From Ariolimax columbianus (lineage: Eukaryota > Mollusca > Gastropoda > Stylommatophora > Arionidae), in assembly GCA_036924085.1 (NCBI GenBank), contig JAVGWX010000013.1:41858893-41922892 (forward strand): 64,000 nt of DNA, given 5' to 3'. A program made the position numbers and the translations under genes. Positions within the stretch are counted from its first letter, which is position 1; every line of letters starts with the position of its first letter. Shown here in pieces: positions 43,130 through 54,165 of this stretch. The notes beneath the pieces were generated by a model that was not told the DNA's origin, did no database searches, and worked only from the letters and a program-made list of their open reading frames with translations.

Positions 43130-43600
43130 TTCCCAAATACATTACCCATTCATTCACAAGTGCATTACCAATTCATTCACAAGTACATTACCCATTCAGT
43201 CACAAGTGCATTACCCATTCATTCACAAGTACATTACCCATTCATTCCCAAGTACATTACCAATTCATTCACAAGTACATTGCCAATTCGTTCACAAGTA
43301 CATTACCCATTTGTTCACAAATACATTACCCATTTGTTCACAAATACATTACCCATTCTTTCACAAGTACATTACCAATTCATTCATAAGTGCATTACCC
43401 ATTCTTTCACAAGTACATTACCCATTCATTCACAAGTACATTACTCATTCATTCCCAAGTACATTACCAATTCATTCACAAGTACATTGTCAATTCGTTC
43501 GCAAGTACATTACCCATTTGTTCACAAATACGTTACCCATTCATTCACAAGTGCATTACCCATTCGTTCACAAGTACATTATTACACATCGACATAACCC
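43130..43600. repeat. 23-bp tandem array, about 20 copies
   Basis: Unit ACAAGTACATTACCCATTCA plus TTC. Variants (GTGCATTAC, CCAATTC, TTTGTTC) recur in the same order twice, implying a block duplication of ~210 bp. Confidence 0.95.
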
Positions 43601-44010
43601 AACATTTGTACCAGACGCACACATGCCACCCTGTTATGGAATTGAGCTGCAAACATCCTTAACCATATCAAAGTGCACTCTTAATAAGTGTGCCAAAGTT
43701 CGGCATGCGAGATAACCTAGTGGTCTTGAAGGAATTATCCAGAAGCACGATTACACAAGTCAGCCTTCAGCATGCTAGGAGAATGGTTTACAGCTCCCCC
43801 GTCTACGGTGCTAACTGCTAAAGTAAAGACAATTGTTAATAAAAATGAAATATGGGTAAAGAATACTTCGGCTAATAATTATAAATCGGTTTACTCAAAA
43901 CTAAAAAGAAGCACAGTTAATTTTTTATGGTCGTTTTATAATTTGTTATTATTTAATCATAAGCTAACAACTGCTGACACTGATAAAGGTTAACTAACTT
44001 AGTAACTTAA
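43601..44010. other. No recognised feature
   Basis: Unique sequence. Confidence 0.4.
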
Positions 44011-44012
44011 CT

Positions 44013-44357
44013 TCTTTCTTTTTCGTTTGTACGTTCACATTCTCTCGCCACAAAGCCCTGAAAAAGGCTTTGCAAGTAGCAGGATGTTATCCGGAGAAGA
44101 GAATACGTTGTGTGTGTCGTTGTAATTTACAGCTTGGCTGCGATATTTGCACCTTTTGGTCACGCACATCCAACTTCAGCAGACAATTCTTAGTACCGGT
44201 TTTGGGTTTAGTCTGCTCTGTTGCAGCCTGTTATCCAGGATCACTACGTGGAGGTGTAGAAGGGCTTGGCAGATCTTGTTCGCTGAACATGACGCTAGCA
44301 ATTAGCTTTGGAACACTGATCGCCGCAGCTCATGCGCGGCTTGGTATCTTGACACCA
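44013..44357 (-). mobile_element. R2 dispersed repeat
   Basis: The plus strand runs from TTCTTTCTTTTTCGTTTGTA to GCCGCAGCTCATGCGCGGC. Confidence 0.82.
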
Positions 44358-44446
44358 CACAGGCTAACCGATATTCCCCATTGAAGTTTGGATACAAATA
44401 AAAGTGTTGTAGATATTGTTTGTGTTTTGAGCGTTAATGTTCGGCG

Positions 44447-44519
44447 GCCGAAATAGCTCAGTTGGGAGAGCGTTAGACTGAAGATCTAAAGGTCCCTGGT
44501 TCAATCCCGGGTTTCGGCA
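44447..44519 (+). tRNA. tRNA-Phe (GAA)
   Basis: A 73-nt cloverleaf with no intron. The acceptor stem GCCGAAA pairs with TTTCGGC. The D stem is GCTC/GAGC. The anticodon stem TTAGA/TCTAA encloses loop CTGAAGA, with anticodon GAA at 44480-44482. The T arm CCTGG/CCGGG (one G-T pair) has loop TTCAATC. The discriminator is A. CCA is not encoded, as expected for a nuclear gene. Internal A and B boxes are intact, and a run of eight T at 44538-44545 serves as Pol III terminator. It charges phenylalanine for UUY codons. It looks functional rather than SINE-like because every stem pairs. Confidence 0.96.
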
Positions 44520-44629
44520 AATCCGGCGGCTTGCTTATTTTTTTTCTTCCCATTTCAAATCTTTATCTTTTATCTGTAACTTTGTTAGTTGTATTTAACA
44601 TTTATTAATGTATACATTTTTTTCCCAAG

Positions 44630-44972
44630 AACTTCCAAATACTGGAGGAATAAAAAAGAGCAAGTGATATCACCAGAGATATCAGTACAGAGCTATAATG
44701 GGAGATGACTAAATCAAATATACAAATCCCGTTACAAGCGGCGCCATCAAACAAGTCACCAGGGCCGAATGACATCCTTGCCGAACTAATCACAGAAACA
44801 ACAGATTTAGGGACAGCCTAGACTATATAACTTAGTGTCGATTAAACAAGAAACACCAGAAGACTGGAGAAGGGCATCAGAAAAAGAGTTGCAAAAAGGA
44901 CTACAAAATATTGAGAAATATCATTACTGTAGTCATACTGAAAAGATAGTCTGTAAATTACTAGAAAAAAGA
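44630..44972 (+). pseudogene. LINE-K RT N-terminal part (piece 1)
   Basis: Plus strand, with stops and frameshifts: a QAAPSNKSPGPNDILAELIT segment (the NKSPGPDGI motif before RT), then a CKLLEKRLRPI segment (RT region 2). Interrupted at 44972 by an R1 insertion and continued at 45327. Confidence 0.8.
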
Positions 44973-44986
44973 CTACGCCCAATCAT

Positions 44987-45312
44987 GATGATGTGAAATG
45001 CCAACAATAAGTAGGATTACTCTTTTGTGCACCCTAAAATGGACGTTAACTGTTTATCGTCGCTTTCCTCGCATCCCGATGAGGGTGGCCCCGGTTCCTC
45101 TAGGCAGTTGTGCTATGCATGACCTCATCTTCGTGTCGCATACTACTATGGGGATCACGTCGATACTTCACCTTGTTAGCCACGACGCCATGAAAAAAGC
45201 CCGTTTTCAGGAAGGACTGCGAGGAAGTGAAGGTGAGGGTCATGACCAGTATATTTTACCTGACCTTGACTAACATTTCCGTATATTTTGCCCAGACGTT
45301 AGTCTTCCTACC
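44987..45312 (-). mobile_element. R1 retroposon, complete, with perfect 14-bp target-site duplication
   Basis: CTACGCCCAATCAT flanks it at 44973-44986 and 45313-45326, inside LINE-K coding sequence. This fixes element length at 326 bp. Plus-strand right end GTTAGTCTTCCTACC (head), left end GATGATGTGAAATGCC (tail side). Confidence 0.97.
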
Positions 45313-45326
45313 CTACGCCCAATCAT

Positions 45327-45477
45327 AGAACCACATATTAGCAAAGCACAGATGGGATTTAGGAAAAACAGAAGCTGTACATATACAATATTCACACCAA
45401 GGCAACTAGCGGAGAAAACAATCGAGTACGATCAGACACTATGCTTAGCTTTCGTAGACCAAGAGAAGGCATTCGAG
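45327..45477 (+). pseudogene. LINE-K RT (piece 2)
   Basis: Plus-strand open reading: SKAQMGFRKNRSCTYTIFTP and then LCLAFVDQEKAFE. The G-F-R-x-x-RS and FVD-x-EKAFD motifs are RT regions 2a and 3 (motif A). Cut off at about 45477 by a minus-strand LINE-L copy. Confidence 0.88.
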
Positions 45478-45479
45478 TG

Positions 45480-46010
45480 AATACATACAACATTATAACT
45501 TTTCTTTTTTTATCGTCTCACTTTATATCAGTGTCGTGGTATGCATTTGTCTTTCGACTATATCGTGGCCCGAGTAAAATTTGTCCTTATTGTATCGCAG
45601 GTCTCGTTTACGCTGTCTATCTATCTTTTCCTCGGTCTACCTCTCGCCATTCTTCCTGATCTTTTTATGTAAGTTGCATGAACTATGTGATCTGGTTGCA
45701 TTCTACTGGCCAACCCAATTTCTTCTCTGTTGCTCGGCGTAATGTAGGCAGGGAATTGTTACAACCTTCTCCCGAATATTCATATTTATGATTCTGTCTG
45801 TTCTGGTGTTGTTAGTGACCTTTCGCAGACCTATCATTTCGCAGATGGGTAACTTTCGTTTCTGGGCATTGTTCAATGCCCATGTTTGGCGCTGGTAGCA
45901 CAGAGTTGGGATGAAGATACTATTTATCATCAGCTTTTTTGCTTGGAGGAAAATCATGAGGTGTCTTAGTAGTGGAGTTGGCTGGTAGGTTGACAGCGTT
46001 TGCCCTCTGC
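45480..46010 (-). pseudogene. LINE-L pol C-terminus
   Basis: Minus strand: KKLMINSIFIPTLCYQRQTW, then KLPICEMIGLRKVTNNTRTD, ending HYAEQQRRNWVGQ. The same segment is at 53580-54080. Confidence 0.82.
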
Positions 46011-46055
46011 ACTCTCGTCTTTGTCTCTCTATCGAGTTGTCATCCTCTTTTGTTG

Positions 46056-46408
46056 TTGTTGAATGCCCACCAGAAGTAGATTTACTCTTTTGTGCGCCTT
46101 GAAAAGGACGTTAAGTGGCGGTTTATTGTAGCTTTCCTCACATCCCGAGCGTGTTTATGAATGTGGACCGGGGTCCTCCAGGCGGTTGTGCTGTGCATGG
46201 CTGCATCTGTGTGTCGCTTATTACTATGGGGATCACGTCGATCCCCCATCTCTTTAGTCAGGCTGCCATGAAAAATGAAAATAGCCAGTTTCCAGGGAAG
46301 AATACGGAGAAGTCGAGGTGCGGGTTTTGGCCAGTATACTTTGCCTGGCCCTGACAAACATGTCTGATCAGCATGTTTTGCCTGACCAGACATTAGTTTT
46401 CCTCCACA
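46056..46408 (-). mobile_element. R1 retroposon, full length, inside LINE-L
   Basis: Plus-strand TTGTTGTTGTTGAATGCCCA (tail complement) to ATTAGTTTTCCTCC. A clear duplication was not found. Confidence 0.9.
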
Positions 46409-46600
46409 CTATCCACAGTTCCCAAATACCTAAATCCATACACCTGCTTTATTTGTGTTTCATTCACATGAATATCAATTGTGGTGTGCTTTCTACCTAT
46501 ATTCATTGTCTCTGATTTTGATGTGTTGATATTGTACTTTAAGGAGAGAGAGTTAACATGACATTGTGAACATAAGAACGTCATGGAGTAAATGTACATT
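46409..46600 (-). pseudogene. LINE-L RT thumb segment
   Basis: Minus strand: KSETMNIGRKHTTIDIHVNE, then QIKQVYGFRYLG. It matches 54165-54330 and lies upstream of 45480-46010 in the same LINE copy. Confidence 0.8.
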
Positions 46601-47284
46601 TGACGAACCTAGGAATATCAACGTCTTTATCTAAATAGCCAATGTACAGTAAGAACAAATGCAGGATATTCCTAAACATTTGTTATTAGGTCCTATTAGG
46701 TCTTATGTACGAATTACACATGACAACACACACAGTCAAATGCTTACAAGTGCGGGGTATCGAATTCCCTCTCAATGACTAGAGTGTTTCGGTGACTTGT
46801 TCTTTGGTGACGTGTCTGTTGTACACTAGCTATACTATCTCTGTGCTCCAACTACTCACTTCAGCCGAGGGTACTCGCTATCCTACTAACTGCCCGGTGG
46901 CCTTCTCTTCCGTAGTATCTCTTAGCTACATACTAACCATAATTTATATATCATATTCTCCCCGCTTCGGTCAATTACTTCTGTTTTTCTTCCGTTCTCG
47001 CACATCGTCTTTCCTTGAACTATATTGCCGCCAAAGAAAGAATGATTTGTCTTTAATTTTTTATGTGACCTAAAAGGTCATGGAATTCCCAGTAGGAACG
47101 TGGGGAAAAATCCTATTTGGCTGGACAGTCTTAAACGAGCATTGTTTAAGAATTTCGAACAATGACTGTTCTATGAACTCCATCTCTTGGAGAGGGTACC
47201 ACGCACTATGTTTTCAGTGCTTTCCTGAACCTGACTCGTTGGACCCTTGTAACTCTGTTACATGAACTTCTATTTTCTTATGAA
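46601..47284. other. No recognised feature
   Basis: Unique sequence between LINE pieces. Confidence 0.4.
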
Positions 47285-48050
47285 CAAGCATTAACAGCAA
47301 CCTCAGAAAAAAACAACTGCAGGAACATATGAACAATCTAAATGAGATCTGTACGGATTACAGTATGAAAATCAATAGAGAAAACCAAAGTTATGACGAT
47401 TGCAAGAAAAGAAAAAGAAACAACAATACAAAACTAACTAGTAAAACAGGTTACAAAAATTCACGTACCTGGGTAACATAATTTCAGCGGATGACAAAGG
47501 CGACACTAGAATCCAAAACATATGCAATAAAGCAAGTGAAATCATTGGGCAAGTCTCCCCGATATTACAATTTACCTCGTGACAATGGATAAATAAAACA
47601 CTATTTAAAAGAATATTCCAAGCCATGTTGTGCTATCAGCGCCAGAATTGGACATTAACTAACAAAACAAAAAACAAGATAAAAGAAACATCGTAACAAC
47701 AGAGATGAAATGCTTGGAGTAACAAGAATGGATAGAATCAGAAATATATTAGGAAACAATTAGATACCACTACAACACCAGTGCTAGACCACATCAAGAG
47801 ACAACAGACAAATGGTTCGGCCAGGTGACAAACACCAGATAGTAAGTATCCCTCAGAAAGGAATACTTTACCGATACAATGGATACAAAGCCAACGGCCG
47901 ACCACACAGAAGATGGGTAGCAGAAATAATAGAAGTACTGGTTGCAAAACTCCCGGTGTACGAATCAGATACTAGGGCCCGATCAAGAAACCTCTTTATA
48001 ACCGGACGCTGACAGGCACAAGGAGGACAACAAGCGAAAAGAAGAATGAG
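47285..48050 (+). pseudogene. LINE-K pol C-terminal part (piece 3)
   Basis: Plus strand, many stops: LQEHMNNLNEICTDYSMKIN, an ARIGH/CYQRQNWTLTNKTKNKIKE-type segment, then GYKANGRPHRRWVAEI. This is the downstream part of the LINE whose start is at 44630. The RT middle is missing. Confidence 0.75.
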
Positions 48051-48209
48051 ATACCCCGTAACATTTTTGTTTAAATTGGAGAAAGAAACAAAATTAAGAA
48101 AAGAACCAAATAAATAAAACTTACACAAATATAACCTTATTTTGATATATGAACAGGTCAAATGTAGTTCCTATAGAATAGAAACGAAAATTAAAAAAAA
48201 AATAAAAAT

Positions 48210-48380
<171 letters not shown>

Positions 48381-48474
48381 TAAAAGAAAATAAATCAAAT
48401 CTAACACAATAAAGTTATAACTAAAAGAAATACGTAAGAAGAGAAAAAAAAAGGATCGTGCAAGCCGCCGGATT

Positions 48475-48547
48475 TGCCGAAACCCGGGATTGAACCAGGG
48501 ACCTTTAGATCTTCAGTCTAACGCTCTCCCAACTGAGCTATTTCGGC
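48475..48547 (-). tRNA. tRNA-Phe (GAA), second copy, inverted
   Basis: Identical over all 73 nt to the copy at 44447 but on the opposite strand. The anticodon GAA is the complement of 48512-48514. A nine-T terminator is the complement of 48444-48452. The flanks are also shared (six bases upstream, fifteen downstream), giving a 94-bp identical block at 48460-48553. Beyond that block the surrounding sequence differs. Confidence 0.96.
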
Positions 48548-48555
48548 CGCCGAGT

Positions 48556-49065
48556 AACAAAGTTCAAGATACAAACATGGTCTTAAAATATAAATACTCG
48601 AAACCTCAGAAAGCATCATTCTAACAAGAAAGAAAAAGAGATGGAAAATGAGAGATTTCAAAGCTATCCCAAATGATCAAATTGCCTCTGACCATAGGCC
48701 TGTGATGCTTTGGATATATAAACCAACTTGGATACACCATAAGAAGACAAGTAGACACAATAAACAAAGGGAAACTCGATAAAGAAATTGCTGAAAAAAT
48801 AGAGTAGAGGAAGTGGTCAACAAATCCTCCTATAAAAGTACACTACATTTACTACAACTTAGAAGGATAGTGACAATTTTTCAAAGCTACAATTCTTATT
48901 CTATGCATAGTCAAAGATGAATGCGGGCTTAAAAAAGCTTGGCACACATACGAGACACACAAAATGGTGGAATAGAGAAGTCAAAAGTTCCATACAAGAA
49001 AAGCAATTTAAAAAAATCACAAATGGCAGAAATCGAAAACCAGGAGATGCGTACGATGAAAAATT
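48556..49065 (+). pseudogene. LINE-K-type endonuclease/RT linker
   Basis: Plus strand with stops: a SDHRPVMLWIYK-like remnant, IRRQVDTINKGKLDKEIAEK, then LKKLGTHTRHTKWWNREVKS, the usual linker (T-K-WWN-x-EVK-x-x-I) between the AP endonuclease and RT. Confidence 0.72.
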
Positions 49066-50298
49066 ACTAGAGGGAGATCATGCTTTACAAATCTATTAGA
49101 ATTCATGGAGGAGGTTTCTAAAATCATAGATAAAGGGGAGGCAGTGGATGTTATTTATCTAGACTTTGCAAAGGCCTTTGATAGAGTACCTCATAAAAGA
49201 TTATTTCGAAAGTTAAAATCACATGGAATAGGTGGCGAAGTTGCCAAATGGATTGAAAATTGGTTAACGGGAAGAAGGCAGAGGGTGGGCATAAATAAGG
49301 AGTACTCTGAGTGGAGTGAAGTGAAAAGTGGTGTGCCACAGGGCTCGGTTTTGGGACCAATTTTGTTCTTGATATATATAAATGATTTGGACATTGATAT
49401 GAGATCCATGATTGCAAAATTTGCTGATGACACAAAACTATGCAGTAGTGTCTCATCTAAAGCGGAAGTGGATATATTGATGTCGGATTTAGATAAAATT
49501 CGAGAATGGTCTGTAAGCTGGCAAATGGAGTTTAATGTAGATAAATGTACAGTCATCCACATGGGTAGATCCAATATGAAACATAATTACAGAATGGGAG
49601 AAAACAATATTAGAAAGATAGATAAGGAAAGGGACCTAGGGGTTATAATAGATCATACAGGAAAGGTGAGTGAGCAAGTTAAGGTAGCAGTGAAAAAGGC
49701 AAATGCAATGTTAGGTATGATAAAAAGAAATATTAAATATAGGAGCAAGGAAGTGATCGTCAAACTGTATAAAGCTTTAGTTAGACCTAGATTGGAGTAC
49801 TGTGTACAGGTGTGGAGTCCTTATCATAGAGGGGACATAAACATGCTAGAAAGAATACAAAAAAGAGCGACAAAGATGATAGTGGGATTCCAGAATTACA
49901 GTTATGAGGAACGACTCAGAAAAACCGGCCTACAGTGTCTCGAAGAGAGAAGAATTCGTGGTGACTTAATACAGGTTTATAAGATGATCAGAGGAATCGA
50001 TAAATTAGACTATAACAAGTTTTTTAAAATATAGCCACCTACAATAACACGAGGGCATAGCTACAAGCTGATTAAAGAGAGGTCCAGGTTAGATATTAGG
50101 AAATATTTTTTTAGTCAGAGAGTGGTGTCTGCTTGGAATGCATTGCCAGGGGAGGTAGTGGAGGCAGGGACAGTTAATGCATTTAAGAATAAACTGGATG
50201 CGCATAGATTTTAGAGCAAGGTGATGTAAATGTAACTGGTTGTATACAGACTCTGCAGGGTCTTCTAAACCAGTATAAAGATGTTAAGTTAAGTTAAG
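49066..50298 (+). pseudogene. CR1-like LINE, 5' truncated, RT open for 310 codons
   Basis: From FMEEVSKIIDKGEAVDVIYL the plus strand shows RT motif A (DFAKAFDRVPH), motif B (SGVPQGSVLGPILFL), motif C (FADDTKL), then the thumb and the C-terminal LEYCVQVWSPYHRGDINMLE and YEERLRKTGLQCLEERRIRG. It stops at 50034, followed by a ~265-bp 3' region ending in (TTAAG)n. It lacks the endonuclease and RT fingers. Very similar to the minus copy at 59121-61110, so the family was active recently. Encodes reverse transcriptase; not a host gene. Confidence 0.92.
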
Positions 50299-50307
50299 AA
50301 GAAGAAG

Positions 50308-51160
50308 AAAACCAGGGGTACTTGTCGGCGACTCCCGGGTAACCGATCTCGTCTACGTCGATGACGTCGTCATACCGGGCTACGATTCTCAGGCTCCGGT
50401 AGACCTCCTAGAGGCACTGTATCGATCGGCTACCCACCTAGGCTTGCACATTTTCTGGACCAAGATGAAAATCCAAAACCTGAACAAGGGCCCCTCTGCG
50501 CTGAGCATCACCGTGAACGACAAACCCTGTTGCAGCCACCAAGGACTTCGTCTACCTCGGCGGCAGACAGGCTTCTGACGCACGCAGCAGCCACGACATC
50601 ACCCGTAGGATGGGCTTAGCGGCTTCATCCATGATCTCGCCCCGCAGTGTCTGGTCCAAGCGAAGGCTCTCCTTGGAGACCAGGCTTCGTATTTACTCCT
50701 CCTGCATTGTCCCCATTCCCATGCTGTACGACTCCGAATCATGGACACTACTACAGCAGGACCCGCAGAGTCTTGAGGCCTTCCAACTGCGAAACCAGAG
50801 GCGCATCCTCGGGATCGTCTGGCATGACATGATTTCCAACAGTGAAGTAGTTCGACCTACTCTTCTTGCAGGCATTGTCTCAACGATTGATCACCGTCGT
50901 CCCCCTCTTCTGTCACGTTGCTTGCCTTTCAGGGAAATTCCAGCCCACGAGATGCTCCGACAGGCTATGGGCAAGTTACGGGAAGAAGCCGTGCTCATTC
51001 TTGTGACGTCCTCGGGGGCCACCCCCGCAACACCTGGCTAAATAAGATCGCCACCTCCTGAACAGAACTACAGGCCGCCTGGGACGCGACCATCAGACGT
51101 GGTCATGGACATAGTCATTCGACGCGACGGGTTCTGGTCGCCTAAACCATTGATTGATTG
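50308..51160 (+). pseudogene. LINE-H RT palm to C-terminus, GC-rich, ATTG tail
   Basis: Plus strand: VGDSRVTDLVYVDDVVIPGY carries RT motif C (YVDD), then FVYLGGRQASDA, LETRLRIYSSCIVPIPMLYD and LRNQRRILGIVWHDMISNSE. Frameshifts near 50530 and 50990. The 3' end is CCATTGATTGATTGAAAG. It is markedly more GC-rich than its neighbours. Confidence 0.87.
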
Positions 51161-51425
51161 AAAGTAGTGAGAGTAATCTAAAATTTAATTGTTTTGCAAA
51201 AAATAGTATTAACCATTTTTCAGGATAAAATGTTTACGGTAGCACGAATCACAGCAAGCGCCTTGTTATTAATGACAATATATTATGTCTGGGGTTGAAA
51301 GATGTGTGTCTGAACAAAAGGACGCAGCAACCAAACCAAGAAGAGGACAATAGTCAACCATGAGAGTAAAACTGAATAACAAAGGCCACTGAAAGATCGG
51401 TTACAATGCAGGTTTACATAATATG
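51161..51425. other. No recognised feature
   Basis: AT-rich. Confidence 0.35.
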
Positions 51426-51429
51426 TAAG

Positions 51430-51760
51430 GAGGGTTTCAGATGTAAGTCCTGCAACCGCTTCTACTCTATCATCTGTCGACAGGGTGGTATGACATACAT
51501 TGGGAGACTGATCTGGAACTACGTGAGCGTTTCCGCCAACACCTCACTGACATAAAGAAAGAATTGGAGCAAAGAAACTCTTTAATATACGCTACTGGAC
51601 AATGTGACTCATGCTGTATTCCGACATGCACAAGTAGAGTGGGTAAATCAAAATGCAATTGAAGATATGAGAAAGAAGAGCATCTCAAGAGCTATGCATG
51701 CAGAAATAAAACACCTTGCAAACGCGACAAGGCTAGCTTGAGAAGGATGCATTAAGAACA
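51430..51760 (+). pseudogene. GIY-YIG endonuclease-like remnant (Penelope-like element?)
   Basis: One plus-strand frame has C-K-S-C-N-R-FYSIICRQGGMTYIGRL. After a frameshift, ELRERFRQHLTDIKKELEQR follows. The YxI-I-C...Y-IG-R...L-RERF-x-xH sequence is the GIY-YIG layout found at the end of Penelope-like retroelements. Assignment is by motif only. Confidence 0.6.
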
Positions 51761-52065
51761 AGCATAAGGAAATCTTGCTTGATTTACAAGATGTATCGAA
51801 TAGATTGCCGGAACATATAAGTGAACTATTCAACAACAGAGGTAACAAGCTATCATCATTCAATAATGACGGAACAATCTCGGCTCAGAAGTAAAGAAAT
51901 CAATACAAGATATTGGCCAAGAGAAAGCAAAGACGAAAGGATAAAAAAAATATAGGAAAGGTAAAGGCTCTATGGGATTTCCGTGTAGTTCAAATCACTG
52001 GTCTGTGTAATGACATCTGCGATACATGAGGATCTATACCGCTTGACTTGATAACATCTTTCTTT
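51761..52065. other. No recognised feature
   Basis: Purine-rich unique sequence. Confidence 0.35.
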
Positions 52066-52069
52066 TATA

Positions 52070-52250
52070 AATCTACACAAGGAACTGTAAAAGAATGTTT
52101 GGATTTGAGGACAATCAGTCTGATGAGCAACACAATTAAGATCATTCTGGAAATTCAACAGAAGAGAATTACACGTAGAGTAGACAGCGAAGACCTGGTG
52201 AACAATTTTGACTTCGACATAACAGCGGAACAAGAGAATCGATATTCTGT
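52070..52250 (+). pseudogene. LINE RT fragment
   Basis: Plus strand: LDLRTISLMSNTIKIILEIQ, the Y/R-R-x-ISL-M/L-S region of LINE RT. Confidence 0.65.
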
Positions 52251-52329
52251 ATGAGGATACTTGAAGAAAAGCATTTCTATATACTTTATAAATTACTCAA
52301 TGAGAGATGGGGCCAAGCAAGATGGCTGC

Positions 52330-52680
52330 TTCCTCTGTTTAAAGCAACCGTTCACCCGTGATTCTCCAAAATTGGTGAACAATTTCGACATCTTCAAGTG
52401 TCCAGGATACAGGTGCTACATGCGGGGACTAGCGATGTATGTGAAGCAAGAACTTCCCCATACATGAATAGATACTAGCACCTGTAAAATTGTAGATGTC
52501 GAGCTACAAGGGCTTGTAGTAACAATCAACCACCAAGAATGGAGAATCTACAACGTATACGCTCACGTAGATCACCTCTTCGAGGACGTACAGTGGGAAT
52601 TTCTGTCGGACTTGTCAGAGTCGCAGAGCAAAAAGTGCCTCAGTGCAACTATGGGTATGCCCGGTGTGCAGTGACGTCGA
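52330..52680 (+). pseudogene. LINE AP-endonuclease fragment
   Basis: Plus strand, one stop: NFDIFKCPGYRCYMRGLAMY followed by VKQEL, then EWRIYNVYAHVDHLFEDV. The PGY...RG-x-A-x-YVK...N-VY pattern is the core of LINE endonucleases. Confidence 0.68.
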
Positions 52681-52689
52681 TTCTTAGAA

Positions 52690-52885
52690 ACAGAAACAGA
52701 CACAATGAGAGATGGAACGAAGAACATTGAAGATCTCAATTCGAAACCAAATCCGCACCGCAAAGGTCAGACGTCAAACTTCCTTCTCTGATATCATAGA
52801 TGTCGCACTGTTACGAAAATACAGATGGGCTGGCCATGTGGTGCTCATGTCAGATAACAGATGGGGACGTACAGGTTTATACAGT
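52690..52885 (+). pseudogene. LINE pol C-terminal fragment
   Basis: Plus strand: TSFSDIIDVALLRKYRWAGH, then DNRWGR: the WAGH...D-x-RWG tail. Confidence 0.7.
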
Positions 52886-52889
52886 TTAA

Positions 52890-53225
52890 TACAGGTTTAT
52901 AAGATGATCAGAGGAATGGATAATTTAGACTATAACAAGTTTTTAAAAAAATACAGCCACCCACAATAACACGAGGGCATAGCTACAAGCTGACTAAAGA
53001 GAGGTCCAGATTAGATATTAGGAAATATTTTTTTAGTCAGAGAGTGGTGTCTGCTTGGAATGCATTGCCAGGGCAGGTAGTGGAGGCAGGGACAGTTAAT
53101 GCATTTAAGAATAATCTGGATGCGCATAGCTTTTAGAGCAAGGTGATGTAAATGTAACTGGTTGTATACAGACTCTGCAGAGTCTTCTAAACCAGTATAA
53201 AGATGTTAAGTTAAGTTAAGTTAAG
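52890..53225 (+). mobile_element. CR1-like LINE 3' end, strongly 5' truncated
   Basis: From AATACAGGTTTATAAGATGA to (GTTAAG)n, nearly identical to 49965-50298. Insertion into LINE C-terminal sequence. Confidence 0.92.
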
Positions 53226-53239
53226 TACAGTGACGTCGT

Positions 53240-53430
53240 GATGGCCATGCAACTTTAGGCGCCCTCATATCCTGCAGGACTTCTCCATTTATGCAGACCA
53301 AAGAAAGGCTGTTTCGTTCGTGGGAGCTGCCATGTTCAAAAAGCTATGCTGAAACACAGTCTGCTTCGTTAATCTCACCTGGACAGACGCATAGCATCAG
53401 TTGATCAAATGAGAACAATATGACATGCCA
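53240..53430 (+). pseudogene. LINE-F relic
   Basis: ATCCTGCAGGACTTCTCCAT and CGCATAGCATCAGTTGATC match 23120-23265. Confidence 0.55.
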
Positions 53431-53579
53431 ACGTCTTGTATGAAGTCAGTGGGTCTGGATGATCGGCCCAGAGCACACAGTGAGGAGAGAAAACTCTTGA
53501 TATGTACCTTTAGTTAATGTTTTTATTGTTTCTTCTGGTAAAAATCGATTATGGAGAAGATCATAGCTGCAGCGGTAGT

Positions 53580-54080
53580 AAACGTTCTTCTTCTTCTTTT
53601 TCTCCTCTTCTTTTTCTTGTCCTTTTCCTTTTGTCGTGTCACTTTCTACGTGGTATGTATTTGTCTTTCGCCTCTCTCATGGCCCGAGTAACACTTTTCC
53701 CCATTTTACGTCAGGTCTCGTTTACGCTGTCCATTCATCTTCTCTTCGGTCTACCTCTTGCCCTTCTTCCGGTATGTTCTCCTGTAAAAGGTTGCATGAG
53801 TATTGTGGTTTGGTTGCATTCTCACAATGTGGCCAAACCAATTCATTCTCTGTTGCTCGATGTAATGTAGGCAGGGAATTGTTCCAACCTTTTCCAGAAT
53901 ACTCATATTTATGATTCTCTCTTCTGGTGTTGTGTTAGTGACATTTCGTAGGCACAGCATTTCACAGGTGGCTAACTTTCGTTCATGGGCCTTATTCAAT
54001 GCCCATCATGGCACTAATAGGGCAGAGTTGGGATGAAAATACTATTTATCATCTGCATTTTTGCTTGGAGGGAAATCTTG
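53580..54080 (-). pseudogene. LINE-L pol C-terminus, second copy
   Basis: Minus strand: ERKLATCEMLCLRNVTNTTP and then HYIEQQRMNWFGHIVRM. It parallels 45480-46010. A 20-base G run (54081-54100) abuts it. Confidence 0.8.
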
Positions 54081-54104
54081 GGGGGGGGGGGGGGGGGGGT
54101 CCCC

Positions 54105-54165
54105 TTAGAAGTTTACAGCTTGACTGCTATATTTGCCCATTTCGGTCCAACACATCTGTCTTGGC
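54105..54165 (-). mobile_element. R2 fragment
   Basis: GTTTACAGCTTGACTGCTAT and TTTCGGTCCAACACATC. Confidence 0.6.

Noticed and set aside
49105..50034. Host reverse-transcriptase-like gene
   Set aside because: It is a 5'-truncated CR1-like LINE with the typical 3' region and (TTAAG)n tail. A near-identical broken copy lies at 59121.
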